Made by a program: the position numbers and the translations under genes. The notes under the pieces were generated by a model. The model had not been told where the DNA came from. It worked only from the letters and a program-made list of their open reading frames with translations, and searched no databases. Shown here piece by piece: positions 43,124-50,906 of a stretch of 64,000 nucleotides of DNA (positions within the stretch are counted from its first letter, which is position 1; every line of letters begins with the position of its first letter). Source of the DNA: Algibacter marinivivus (GTDB taxonomy: Bacteria > Bacteroidota > Bacteroidia > Flavobacteriales > Flavobacteriaceae). The DNA is taken from NCBI RefSeq assembly GCF_003143755.1, contig NZ_QFRI01000001.1, forward strand, positions 1,634,051-1,698,050, in the 5' to 3' direction.

Positions 43124-44290
43124 ATGAACTTTAATTTTTTATCTCCAGTCTCTGATTCAGTTTTAGCACACAACGAGCTACTATCTGCTCAAGCTCTAGG
43201 GAGGAAACTTAAAATTCACTCAGAGCAACATGGTATGCCAGATTTAGAAGGTGTTAATATTGCAATTATTGGCGTTCTTGAAAACAGAAACGATATTAAT
43301 TATATAGGAGAAGAGTTTCAACTTAATGAAATTAGAAAATCGTTTTACGGGCTTTTCCCAGGAAGTTGGAATACTACAGTAGCAGATTTAGGCGATATTA
43401 ATAGAGGAGAAAGTGTTGAAGATACTTACTTTGCTTTAAAGGAAGCCATAACTATTTTAGTCAAAAAAAATATAATTCCTGTCATACTGGGAGGTTCGCA
43501 AGATCTTACATATGCTAATTATAGAGCGTATGATGCTTTAATTCCTATGGTTAATATAGTTAATGTTGATGCTCAATTTAATTTAGGAGATTCAACCAAA
43601 CCTATTAAAAATACTAGCTTTGTTGGAAAAATTATTTTAGATGAACCCTATAATTTGTTTAATTACGCAACTATTGGGTATCAAACTTATTTTAACTCGC
43701 AGGAGGAAATAGATTTGATGGACAACTTATATTTTGAATCTTATCGATTAGGAGAAGTTTCAAAAGATGTTACTATAGTTGAGCCTGTTTTAAGAGATGC
43801 CAATATTGTTAGTTTAGATTTAACTTCGATAAAAGGGTCTGAAGTAAGTTCAAAACAAAAATACTCGCCAAATGGTTTAGATGGGAAAGAAGTTTGTGCC
43901 ATTGCAAGATATGCAGGTATAAGTAATAAGGTAACTTCATTCGGTATTTATGAATATAAGCAATCGAAAGATGATGAACTTACATCTATGTTGGTTGCTC
44001 AAATACTATGGTATTTTATTGAGGGCGTAAACTTTAGAGTAAAGGATGATGATTTTTCAAATGATAGAAATTATCAAAAGTATATTACCTTAGTAGAATC
44101 TCAAGAATTAACTTTTTATAAGAGTAATAAAACAGGGCGTTGGTGGATTGAAATTCCTTTTTTAGAAGAAGTTAATAATAAATTGAAAAGACATACGTTA
44201 TTACCATGCATGCATCAAGATTATCTAGATGCTTGTAATAATAAGGTGCCAGAGCGCTGGTTTAAAGCGTTACAGAAGAATAGTGTGTAA
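43124..44290 (+). CDS. Arginase-fold protein with degenerate metal site (formiminoglutamase-like)
   Basis: A 388-residue ureohydrolase-superfamily protein. The fold is recognisable (ILGG at about 121, then a parallel-strand pattern), but the metal motifs are altered: GGDHS reads Gly-Gly-Ser125-Gln126-Asp127, DAHxD reads Asp149-Ala-Gln151-Phe-Asn153, and SxDxDxxDP is SLDLTSIKG. Of the six classical ligands only two Asp remain, so the binuclear Mn site cannot form. It is probably a non-catalytic descendant. It lies between topA and gldK, a position I recall as conserved in flavobacteria, suggesting a role connected with gliding/secretion or its regulation. Confidence 0.8.
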   Translation: MNFNFLSPVSDSVLAHNELLSAQALGRKLKIHSEQHGMPDLEGVNIAIIGVLENRNDINYIGEEFQLNEIRKSFYGLFPGSWNTTVADLGDINRGESVEDTYFALKEAITILVKKNIIPVILGGSQDLTYANYRAYDALIPMVNIVNVDAQFNLGDSTKPIKNTSFVGKIILDEPYNLFNYATIGYQTYFNSQEEIDLMDNLYFESYRLGEVSKDVTIVEPVLRDANIVSLDLTSIKGSEVSSKQKYSPNGLDGKEVCAIARYAGISNKVTSFGIYEYKQSKDDELTSMLVAQILWYFIEGVNFRVKDDDFSNDRNYQKYITLVESQELTFYKSNKTGRWWIEIPFLEEVNNKLKRHTLLPCMHQDYLDACNNKVPERWFKALQKNSV

Positions 44291-44315
44291 TAGACAAATC
44301 ATGGTCAAACTACCT

Positions 44316-44352
44316 ATTTCATCGGTGAAATGCTATTTTTCTACGATGAAAT
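44316..44352. promoter_or_regulatory. Paired 21-bp-spaced TTTCnnCGnnGAAA motifs upstream of gldK
   Basis: ATTTCATCGGTGAAAT (44316-44331) and TTTCTACGATGAAAT (44338-44352) share TTTCnnCGnTGAAAT, with the central CG dinucleotides exactly 21 bp apart, i.e. on the same helix face. A similar TTTCGTCGATAAAAA is at 52840-52852 upstream of the leucine-rich repeat gene. The spacing suits a LytTR-type dimer, but no regulator is proven. Confidence 0.4.
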
Positions 44353-44448
44353 GTTATTTTTTTAGATAAAAAGTTGTTTTATTAAAAATATATAAATATG
44401 TTTACGCTCTCAAAAATGAAGCTTAAAATAATTAACCTCAAGTTTTCT

Positions 44449-45819
44449 ATGGATATTAAGAAGTTTATATTACTAACCACAGTATTTGCAATGTTAGCAA
44501 GTTGCGGCTCTAAAGATAGAGGCGAGCTAGTTGGTGTTCAAGGAAAAAAATGGCATCCAGAAAAGCCTTATGGTATGGAACTTATTCCTGGAGGAGCATT
44601 TATAATGGGTAAAGCAGATGATGATTTAGCTGGTGTGCAAGATGCACCTTCTAAAACAGTTACTGTAAGAGCCATTTATATGGATGCGACTGAAATAACA
44701 AATAGCGAGTATCGTCAATTTGTTAATTGGGTAAGAGACTCAATTGTAAGAATGAAATTAGCTGTTTTAGCTGATGAGGTTGGTTTAACCCAAGCTGATG
44801 AAGGAACAATAGGCGAATTTGCTTTCAGTGATGCAGATCCTGAAAACATGTCGGTTTATGAAAAATACATGTATGATAACTATACAGGTTTAGGACCAAC
44901 AGGTTACGAAGGAAGAAAAATCAATAAAGATGTTGATTTAATTTTTGATACCTCAGAATATCTTGATGAGTACTATGCTGAGGTAATGGATACTATGTAT
45001 TTACCTTTAGAAGAGTCTTACAATGGTCAACGTACATGGGATGTAACGAAATTTAAATTTCAGTACAGCCACATGGATATCCAAGAAGCTGCAAGAAACA
45101 GAGGTGTTAAGCGTAAAGATGTTATTATAAAAGAAGAATTAGAAATTTATCCTGATACAACAGTTTGGATTAGAGATTTTGCTTATTCTTATAATGAGCC
45201 TATGCATAACGATTACTTCTGGCATGATGCTTATAGTGATTATCCAGTTGTAGGCGTTACTTGGAAACAAGCAAAAGCATTTTGTGAGTGGAGAACAATT
45301 AACAAAAACTCTTACCAAAAATCTAAAAAAGGTGCTCAAATGGTAAATACATTTAGATTACCATCTGAAGCAGAATGGGAATACTCTGCAAGAGGAGGTC
45401 TTCAAGCTGCAACTTACCCTTGGGGTGGTCCTTACACAAAAAGTGATAGAGGTTGTTTTATGGCAAACTTTAAACCTGTAAGAGGAGATTATGCTGCAGA
45501 TCAGGCATTGTATACTGTTGAAGCAAAATCTTATGAGCCTAATGATTATAATTTATATAACATGGCTGGTAATGTATCAGAATGGGTGAATGCATCTTAC
45601 GATCCTTCATCTTATGAATATACATCAAGTATAAATCCAAGTGTTAACGATTCTGATAATAAACGTAAAATCGTTAGAGGGGGATCTTGGAAAGATGTGG
45701 CTTACTTTTTACAAGTAAGTTCTAGAGACTACGAATATGCAGATTCTGCAAGAAGTTATATAGGTTTCAGAACCGTTCAAGATTACATGGGGACAACAGT
45801 AACAAAAAACGGGAAGTAA
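44449..45819 (+). CDS. gldK: Gliding motility/T9SS lipoprotein GldK
   Basis: About 456 residues from the ATG at 44449, chosen because it gives a lipoprotein signal (MDIKKFILLTTVFAMLASC); the upstream ATG at 44398 would add 17 residues before it. The body is an FGE-sulfatase-type fold with GMELIPGGAFIMG, FRLPSEAEWEYSARGG, NMAGNVSEWVNASY and KIVRGGSWKDVAYF. GldK with GldN forms the outer-membrane ring of the type IX secretion system. First gene of gldK-gldL-gldM-gldN; upstream lie 21-bp phased motifs. Confidence 0.95.
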   Translation: MDIKKFILLTTVFAMLASCGSKDRGELVGVQGKKWHPEKPYGMELIPGGAFIMGKADDDLAGVQDAPSKTVTVRAIYMDATEITNSEYRQFVNWVRDSIVRMKLAVLADEVGLTQADEGTIGEFAFSDADPENMSVYEKYMYDNYTGLGPTGYEGRKINKDVDLIFDTSEYLDEYYAEVMDTMYLPLEESYNGQRTWDVTKFKFQYSHMDIQEAARNRGVKRKDVIIKEELEIYPDTTVWIRDFAYSYNEPMHNDYFWHDAYSDYPVVGVTWKQAKAFCEWRTINKNSYQKSKKGAQMVNTFRLPSEAEWEYSARGGLQAATYPWGGPYTKSDRGCFMANFKPVRGDYAADQALYTVEAKSYEPNDYNLYNMAGNVSEWVNASYDPSSYEYTSSINPSVNDSDNKRKIVRGGSWKDVAYFLQVSSRDYEYADSARSYIGFRTVQDYMGTTVTKNGK

Positions 45820-45863
45820 AACTTTAAACCAAATCAATAAATAATTATTAATACTATTAAATT

Positions 45864-45894
45864 AACCTACTTAAGTAAAAAAAAACCTACTTAA
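45864..45894 (+). repeat. Two direct copies of AACCTACTTAA, 20-bp period
   Basis: AACCTACTTAA occurs at 45864-45874 and 45884-45894 in the leader between gldK and gldL. A related AACCTAATTAA lies upstream of gldM (around 46592-46602). Possible translational or stability element; function unknown. Confidence 0.4.
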
Positions 45895-45913
45895 AAATTA
45901 AAAACCGAAAATT

Positions 45914-46549
45914 ATGGCAAAGTCAAAAGCAAGTAAAAAATTCATGAATATGGCGTACGGATTAGGAGCAGCAATTGTAATCGTTGGTGCACTATTCAAA
46001 ATTATTCATTTCGAAATAGGACCTTTAACAGGTAACGTTATGTTAACTATTGGTCTAGTAACAGAAGCAATTATATTCGCATTATCAGCGTTTGAACCTG
46101 TTGATGAAGATTTAGATTGGTCTTTAGTTTATCCTGAATTAGCTGGAGGACAATCAATGAGTAAAGATGGAAAAGAAGATGTTCAAGGTATGTTATCTCA
46201 AAAATTAGATAACTTATTAAAAGAAGCTAAGATTGATGGCGAATTAATCGAAAGTTTAGGAGAAAGCATCAGAGGTTTCGAAGGAGCAGCAAAAAACATG
46301 TCTTCTACAGTTGATTCAGTTGAAGCATCTAAGAAATATGGTGAGGAATTATCATTAGCTGCAGCTCAAATGGAGTCTTTAAATAGCTTATATAAAGTAC
46401 AGTTAGATAATGCAACTAAGCAACAATCAATCAACGAAGAATCTGTTGAAAATGCTGCTAAATTAAAAGAACAAATGCAATCTTTAGCGTCTAACTTATC
46501 ATCATTAAATGGTGTATATGGAGGTATGTTATCTGCAATGAATAAATAA
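45914..46549 (+). CDS. gldL: Gliding motility/T9SS motor protein GldL
   Basis: A 211-residue inner-membrane protein with two helices near the N terminus (about 17-31 and 38-58, with FKIIHFEIGPLTGNVMLTIGLVTEAIIFALSAFEP), including the membrane-embedded Glu residues. A long helical cytoplasmic region follows. GldL with GldM forms the proton-driven rotary motor of T9SS and gliding. The sequence matches flavobacterial GldL over its length. Between gldK and gldM in the standard operon order, with 94- and 57-base gaps holding short direct repeats. Confidence 0.95.
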   Translation: MAKSKASKKFMNMAYGLGAAIVIVGALFKIIHFEIGPLTGNVMLTIGLVTEAIIFALSAFEPVDEDLDWSLVYPELAGGQSMSKDGKEDVQGMLSQKLDNLLKEAKIDGELIESLGESIRGFEGAAKNMSSTVDSVEASKKYGEELSLAAAQMESLNSLYKVQLDNATKQQSINEESVENAAKLKEQMQSLASNLSSLNGVYGGMLSAMNK

Positions 46550-46606
46550 TTAGGAGAGTTAATAATCCCAAATTACTATTAATTAACCAAAAAAACCTAA
46601 TTAAAC

Positions 46607-48169
46607 ATGGCAGGAAATAATTTATCACCAAGACAGAAGATGATTAATCTGATGTATTTAATATTTATAGCGATGCTAGCTTTAAATATGTCAAAAGAAG
46701 TGCTTTCGGCCTTCGGATTAATGAACGAGAAGCTTACAGAATCTAATCAAGCAACTGAATCTAGAAATGCTAGTTTTGTAGCAAGTTTAGAGGTAAAAGC
46801 TGCAGATCAACCAGACAAATACAAGCCTTTAAAAGCTAAAGCTGATCAAATTGATGCCCTAGCGCATAAATTTGATGGATATTTAGAAGAATTAAAAGGA
46901 AAAATGACCGCAAAACTGGATGATCCTACGGATTATGAAATTATGGATAAAGGAGATTACCTTGACCAAAATTTCTTTAAAGGAGACAAGCTAAAAGAAG
47001 ATGGTCAAGAATTTCTAAGTCAAATCAATGGATTTAGAGATGGTGTTGTAAAAATCTTATCTGGTGAAAAGGGTATGGAAGGTATCATCAAAGAAGTTAA
47101 AGAAAAATTTAGTACAGATCAAGAAGTTAATCGAGATGGTATTAAAGTAGATTGGTTAGATTATCACTACAAAGGGTTTCCTTTAGTAGCGTCTTTAACT
47201 AAAATGACACAACTTCAATCTGATATCAAAACAACAGAATCTGAGATATTGTCGACAATGTTAGAAGGAGAGCTTTCTAAGCAAGTGTCAATGACAAACT
47301 ATACAACTTTAATGGAAACGTCTAAATCAGCTTATTTTAATGGTGAGCAGTTTGATGGACAAATTGTGTTAGGGCGTAAAGATGCCTCTACAAAGCCAAA
47401 ACGAGTTGAATTAACATTAGACGGTAGAAAACTTACTGAAAACCAATACGCAATCGAGGATGGTAAAGTGAAGTTAAAAATTGGAACAGGTGGTGTTGGT
47501 GAACACAAAATTGAAGGTAAATTAATCTTTGGAGAAGGTGGTGAAGAAATTGAAGTACCAGTAAAATCATCATTTGCTACGGTTGCAAAACCAAATGCAG
47601 CTACAATTTCAGCTGATAAGATGAATGTAGTTTATAGAGGTGTTAAAAACCCAATGACAATTTCATTCGCTGGTGTTCCAGATAACAAAGTTACTGCAAG
47701 TGCTCAAGGATTATCTAGAGCAGGAGGAAGTAAATATGTTATGGATGCTACAAGAATTCAAGGTAGAGAAGTTACTATTAATGTAACGGGTACTTTGCCA
47801 GATGGAGGAAAAGTAAGCGATAATGCTAAATTTAGAATTAAAGATTTACCAAAACCAACTGGTACAGTAAGAGGTGAAGACGGCGCTATTAAAATGCAAC
47901 GTAACAGTCTTAAAATCTCTACTATTGGTGCTAAGTTTGATGACTTTGATTTTGAATTACCATTACGTGTAACAGGATTTAAATTTAAAGTTCCTGGTCA
48001 GCCTACAATAAATGTAAGAGGAAGTAAGTTAGATAGTAGAGCACAGAAAGCTTTAGCAAAAGCTAAACGTGGATCTGGAGTTCAAATATTTGACATCGAA
48101 GCAAAAGCTAGTGGTGTAAGTGTAATACTTAAAAAAGTATCGCCAGTTTTTGTTGAACTTACAAATTAG
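46607..48169 (+). CDS. gldM: Gliding motility/T9SS motor protein GldM
   Basis: A 520-residue protein with one N-terminal membrane helix (about 14-30, MINLMYLIFIAMLALNMS) that enters the GldL pentamer, then a long periplasmic part built of domains: helical bundle (about 35-225), then beta-rich D2-D4 domains (with GRKDASTKPKRVELTLDG, AKPNAATISADKMNVVYRGVKNPM and SRAQKALAKAKRGSGVQIFDIEAK near the C terminus). It transmits torque to the GldK/GldN ring. Starts MAGNNLSPRQKMINLMYLIF, the family start. Followed by a stem-loop before gldN. Confidence 0.96.
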   Translation: MAGNNLSPRQKMINLMYLIFIAMLALNMSKEVLSAFGLMNEKLTESNQATESRNASFVASLEVKAADQPDKYKPLKAKADQIDALAHKFDGYLEELKGKMTAKLDDPTDYEIMDKGDYLDQNFFKGDKLKEDGQEFLSQINGFRDGVVKILSGEKGMEGIIKEVKEKFSTDQEVNRDGIKVDWLDYHYKGFPLVASLTKMTQLQSDIKTTESEILSTMLEGELSKQVSMTNYTTLMETSKSAYFNGEQFDGQIVLGRKDASTKPKRVELTLDGRKLTENQYAIEDGKVKLKIGTGGVGEHKIEGKLIFGEGGEEIEVPVKSSFATVAKPNAATISADKMNVVYRGVKNPMTISFAGVPDNKVTASAQGLSRAGGSKYVMDATRIQGREVTINVTGTLPDGGKVSDNAKFRIKDLPKPTGTVRGEDGAIKMQRNSLKISTIGAKFDDFDFELPLRVTGFKFKVPGQPTINVRGSKLDSRAQKALAKAKRGSGVQIFDIEAKASGVSVILKKVSPVFVELTN

Positions 48170-48175
48170 AATAAC

Positions 48176-48211
48176 TATTAAAGATGGTCTATTTGTAGGC
48201 CATCTTTAATA
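48176..48211 (+). other. 12-bp stem-loop between gldM and gldN
   Basis: TATTAAAGATGG (48176-48187) pairs with CCATCTTTAATA (48200-48211) around a 12-base loop. No T-run follows, so it is a processing or attenuation hairpin rather than a classic terminator. It may lower GldN relative to GldM or stabilise the upstream mRNA. Confidence 0.5.
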
Positions 48212-48235
48212 ATGATAATGTAAAATAGAATTGAA

Positions 48236-49126
48236 ATGAATTTAAAACCTTTTTTATTAACCTTAGCAACTGTTTTAACAGCTTCTAGCATGTTTGCTCA
48301 AGCGAATATATTAAATGCTAAAAGCCCTGAGGAAATTGGTGTAAGAACTGAAGCTCAAAAAGCAGTAGACAATGATAAACCATTGGAATACGGATATGTT
48401 GATGATAGAGATATCCTGTTTTCTAAAATGGTTTGGGAAAAAGTGGTTCTTGATGAACGTGCGAACTTTCCACTTTATTATCCAATTGATACTAATAATA
48501 TCGGTAGTGATAGAAGATCATTGTACGATGTACTTATGAAGAACATCAAGAATGGGAAAATAAAGAATATTTATGATGATTCTTATTTTACAACAAAACG
48601 TACTTTAAAAGATATTGAATCTGCATTAACCATGGTTGATACCACAGAGTTAGGTATTGAGCAGTTAAATGCTGGTGAAGAATTATCTGCCGAGTATATT
48701 AATAAAAGAGATATTACTTCTGCAGATATTAAAGAGTATCATATCAAAGGACTTTGGTATTTTGATAAGCGTCAAGCGGAAATGAAATACAGATTATTAG
48801 GTATTGCGCCTGTTGCTCCAGATGTTAACTTTATTGACGACTCTGAGCCAGATTTAGTGCCTTTATTTTGGGTGTTCTTCCCAGATGCTAGAGAGATACT
48901 TCATGAAGCAAAATCTTTTAACAATGAAAATAGTTCTATGCCGTTTTCTTTTGATCACGTGTTGAATGCAAGACGTTTTCAAGGATATATTTTCAGAGAA
49001 GAAAATGTACAAGGTGATAGAGCCATATCAGAATATGTGTCTCAAAATGCTTTAATGCAATTATTAGAATCTGAAAGGATTAAAGATAAGATTAGAGATT
49101 TTGAACTTGATATGTGGACTTATTAA
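48236..49126 (+). CDS. gldN: Gliding motility/T9SS protein GldN
   Basis: A 296-residue periplasmic protein with signal peptide (MNLKPFLLTLATVLTASSMFAQ). It matches GldN in the DRDILFSKMVWEKVVLDERANFPLYYP, LYDVLMKNIKNGKIKNIYDDSYF and IKGLWYFDKRQAEMKYRLLGIAPVAPD stretches. With GldK it makes the ring of the secretion machine. Last gene of the operon, closed by a strong terminator. Confidence 0.96.
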   Translation: MNLKPFLLTLATVLTASSMFAQANILNAKSPEEIGVRTEAQKAVDNDKPLEYGYVDDRDILFSKMVWEKVVLDERANFPLYYPIDTNNIGSDRRSLYDVLMKNIKNGKIKNIYDDSYFTTKRTLKDIESALTMVDTTELGIEQLNAGEELSAEYINKRDITSADIKEYHIKGLWYFDKRQAEMKYRLLGIAPVAPDVNFIDDSEPDLVPLFWVFFPDAREILHEAKSFNNENSSMPFSFDHVLNARRFQGYIFREENVQGDRAISEYVSQNALMQLLESERIKDKIRDFELDMWTY

Positions 49127-49147
49127 GCCATAATAATCTATAAAATT

Positions 49148-49176
49148 AAAACGCTCACTTAAAAAGTGAGCGTTTT
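49148..49176 (+). terminator. Intrinsic terminator of the gldKLMN operon
   Basis: AAAACGCTCACTT (49148-49160), loop AAA, AAGTGAGCGTTTT (49164-49176), followed by more Ts. Perfect 13-bp stem, 21 bases after the gldN stop. Confidence 0.92.
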
Positions 49177-49279
49177 TTTTGTTTATATTTTTTGATAGGT
49201 TTAGCCTTTCGTCTCCGGTCAAAACAGACTAAAATTGAAACATTAAATAGCAATAATGTAACTATCTTAGTAACCAATT

Positions 49280-50317
49280 ATGCAAGTAGATTATATAATA
49301 GTTGGTATCGGGATTGCTGGAATTTCTTTCTGCGAGCAATTAAGAGCACATGGGAAAACCTTTGTAATATACGATAATGCGTCTCAGCAATCATCAACGG
49401 TAGCTGGCGGTTTATATAACCCTGTAGTTTTAAAACGATTTACATCGGTTTGGAAAAGTACTGAACAGTTAGATATTGCTTTACCGCTTTATGCAAATAT
49501 TGAAAAAAGGCTTAGTGTAAAACTGGATTATAAAATACCGGTGTATAGAAAATTTGCATCTCTTGAAGAACAAAATAATTGGTTTGCAGCTTCAGACAAA
49601 CCGTTGCTTTCTAAATATCTTTCTCCTAAATTAGTGAAAAATGATAATGATTTTATTAACGCCCCTTTTGGTTTTGGTGAGGTTTTAGAAACTGGCAGGA
49701 TTGATGTAAAATCTATGATTAAGGCGTATAAAGCAGATTTGCTAAAACAAGAAATTTTAATTGAAACGCCTTTTGATTATTTTGATTTGCAAATAGATGA
49801 AAATGGAGTTGCTTACAAAAAAGTGAATGCAAAACATGTTGTTTTTGCTGAAGGGTTTGGTATAAAGCAAAATCCTTTTTTTGAAAATTTACCATTAAAC
49901 CCAGCTAAGGGAGAACTATTAATTATTGAAGCCCCTGATTTAAAAATGGATTATGTTTTAAAAGCGGGCGTATTTTTGATTCCGTTGGATAATGACTTGT
50001 ATATTGTTGGAGCCACCTACGAATGGAAAGATTTAAGTCATAACACCTCTGAAAAGGCTAAAACAGAATTGTTAACGAAACTTGATAAGCTTATAAGTTG
50101 TGATTATAAAGTGGTTAATCAAGTAGCTGGTATAAGACCAACGGTAAAAGATAGAAGGCCATTAGTTGGTAAACATCAAGATTATAATAATGTATTTATT
50201 TTAAACGGTCTTGGTACGCGTGGCGTTATGATTGGACCTTATGTTGCAAAACAACTATACAATTTTATTGAGTACAAAACACCTCTAGAAAAGGAAATTG
50301 ATATTTGTAGATTTTAA
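49280..50317 (+). CDS. FAD-dependent amino-acid oxidoreductase (DAO family)
   Basis: A 345-residue DAO-family oxidoreductase. N-terminal dinucleotide-binding fold YIIVGIGIAGISFCEQL, a GGLYNPVVLKRF segment near residue 42, and a C-terminal FAD contact GIRPTVKDRRPLVG...FILNGLGTRGVMIGPYVA. The fold is shared by D-amino-acid oxidase, glycine oxidase and tRNA-modifying MnmC C-terminal domains; substrate cannot be chosen. Stand-alone, with its own transcription likely because it follows the gldN terminator. It converges with a dispersed repeat and the DUF983 gene. Confidence 0.82.
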   Translation: MQVDYIIVGIGIAGISFCEQLRAHGKTFVIYDNASQQSSTVAGGLYNPVVLKRFTSVWKSTEQLDIALPLYANIEKRLSVKLDYKIPVYRKFASLEEQNNWFAASDKPLLSKYLSPKLVKNDNDFINAPFGFGEVLETGRIDVKSMIKAYKADLLKQEILIETPFDYFDLQIDENGVAYKKVNAKHVVFAEGFGIKQNPFFENLPLNPAKGELLIIEAPDLKMDYVLKAGVFLIPLDNDLYIVGATYEWKDLSHNTSEKAKTELLTKLDKLISCDYKVVNQVAGIRPTVKDRRPLVGKHQDYNNVFILNGLGTRGVMIGPYVAKQLYNFIEYKTPLEKEIDICRF

Positions 50318-50345
50318 ATCTTAATTAAAAAGTTGAGGTTGAGTT

Positions 50346-50428
50346 GCGTTAGGGATTGAACGGCATGTTTGAGCTCGCCGACGAAGGAGGAAGCGAGTAG
50401 TGAAAGCCCGACCCTTTTCGGGTAACGC
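50346..50428. repeat. Dispersed flavobacterial repeat, copy 2 (inverted)
   Basis: Between the convergent FAD oxidoreductase and DUF983 genes. Bounded by GCGTT (50346-50350) and AACGC (50424-50428), with GCGTTAGGGATTG at one end and GAAAGCCCGACCC near the other. Its reverse complement matches 16-104 block by block. It contains ACCC/GGGT and other short stems. It may act as a bidirectional terminator here. Confidence 0.7.
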
Positions 50429-50436
50429 CAAAAAAA

Positions 50437-50820
50437 TTATTTTTTAGCAAGCGTTTTATCATAACTCATAAAAAAGTTAATCCAAATATTTCTTGAAAGT
50501 CTTAAGATAATTGGTAGACAAACAATAAGTGTTGCTACAATGGCAATAAAAACGCCCATTAAACTTACATTAAATACAAAAAAAGAAATAACGAAAGCGG
50601 CTGTGGCAAACGCAATACCTACTGGGTAGCTTACATACATAGAACCATAGAAAAATGAGGGTTCTATCTTGTATTTTGTACCGCAATTAGAGCAATTTTC
50701 GTTCATGCTTAACGCTTCAGAAAGTATATATGGGTTTTTGTTTTTAAACATAGATTCTTCGTGACACTTTGGACACGATCCAGTAAAAATGCTATATAAT
50801 TTTGATCCTTTTTTAAACAT
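50437..50820 (-). CDS. DUF983 membrane protein with zinc-ribbon-like start
   Basis: About 127 residues from the ATG at 50820; an in-frame upstream start at 50868 lies beyond the candidate promoter element and is unlikely. N-terminal Cys-x-x-Cys pairs (GSCPKCHEE and ENCSNCGTKY) suggest a small zinc ribbon, followed by two membrane helices (about 60-105), the DUF983 form. In the family the function is unknown. It diverges from the ABC-F gene and shares a symmetrical promoter region with it. Confidence 0.8.
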   Translation of the reverse strand: MFKKGSKLYSIFTGSCPKCHEESMFKNKNPYILSEALSMNENCSNCGTKYKIEPSFFYGSMYVSYPVGIAFATAAFVISFFVFNVSLMGVFIAIVATLIVCLPIILRLSRNIWINFFMSYDKTLAKK

Positions 50821-50831
50821 TTTATTTGATG

Positions 50832-50864
50832 TATTTTTGCATGCGAAATTGCAGTGCAAAAATA
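50832..50864. promoter_or_regulatory. Inverted pair of promoter -7 elements between DUF983 and ABC-F genes
   Basis: TATTTTTGCA (50832-50841) on the plus strand and TGCAAAAATA (50855-50864), which is the same element on the minus strand: a perfect 10-bp inverted repeat with a 13-base spacer. Each half is a TAnnTTTG -7 match pointing inwards, so the two transcripts would overlap by a few bases and exclude each other. No -33 TTG at ideal spacing was seen. It could also be an operator. Confidence 0.45.
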
Positions 50865-50906
50865 CCATTTTTAAAAAAATAATACTGTAATAAAAGTTAC
50901 ATTTCT

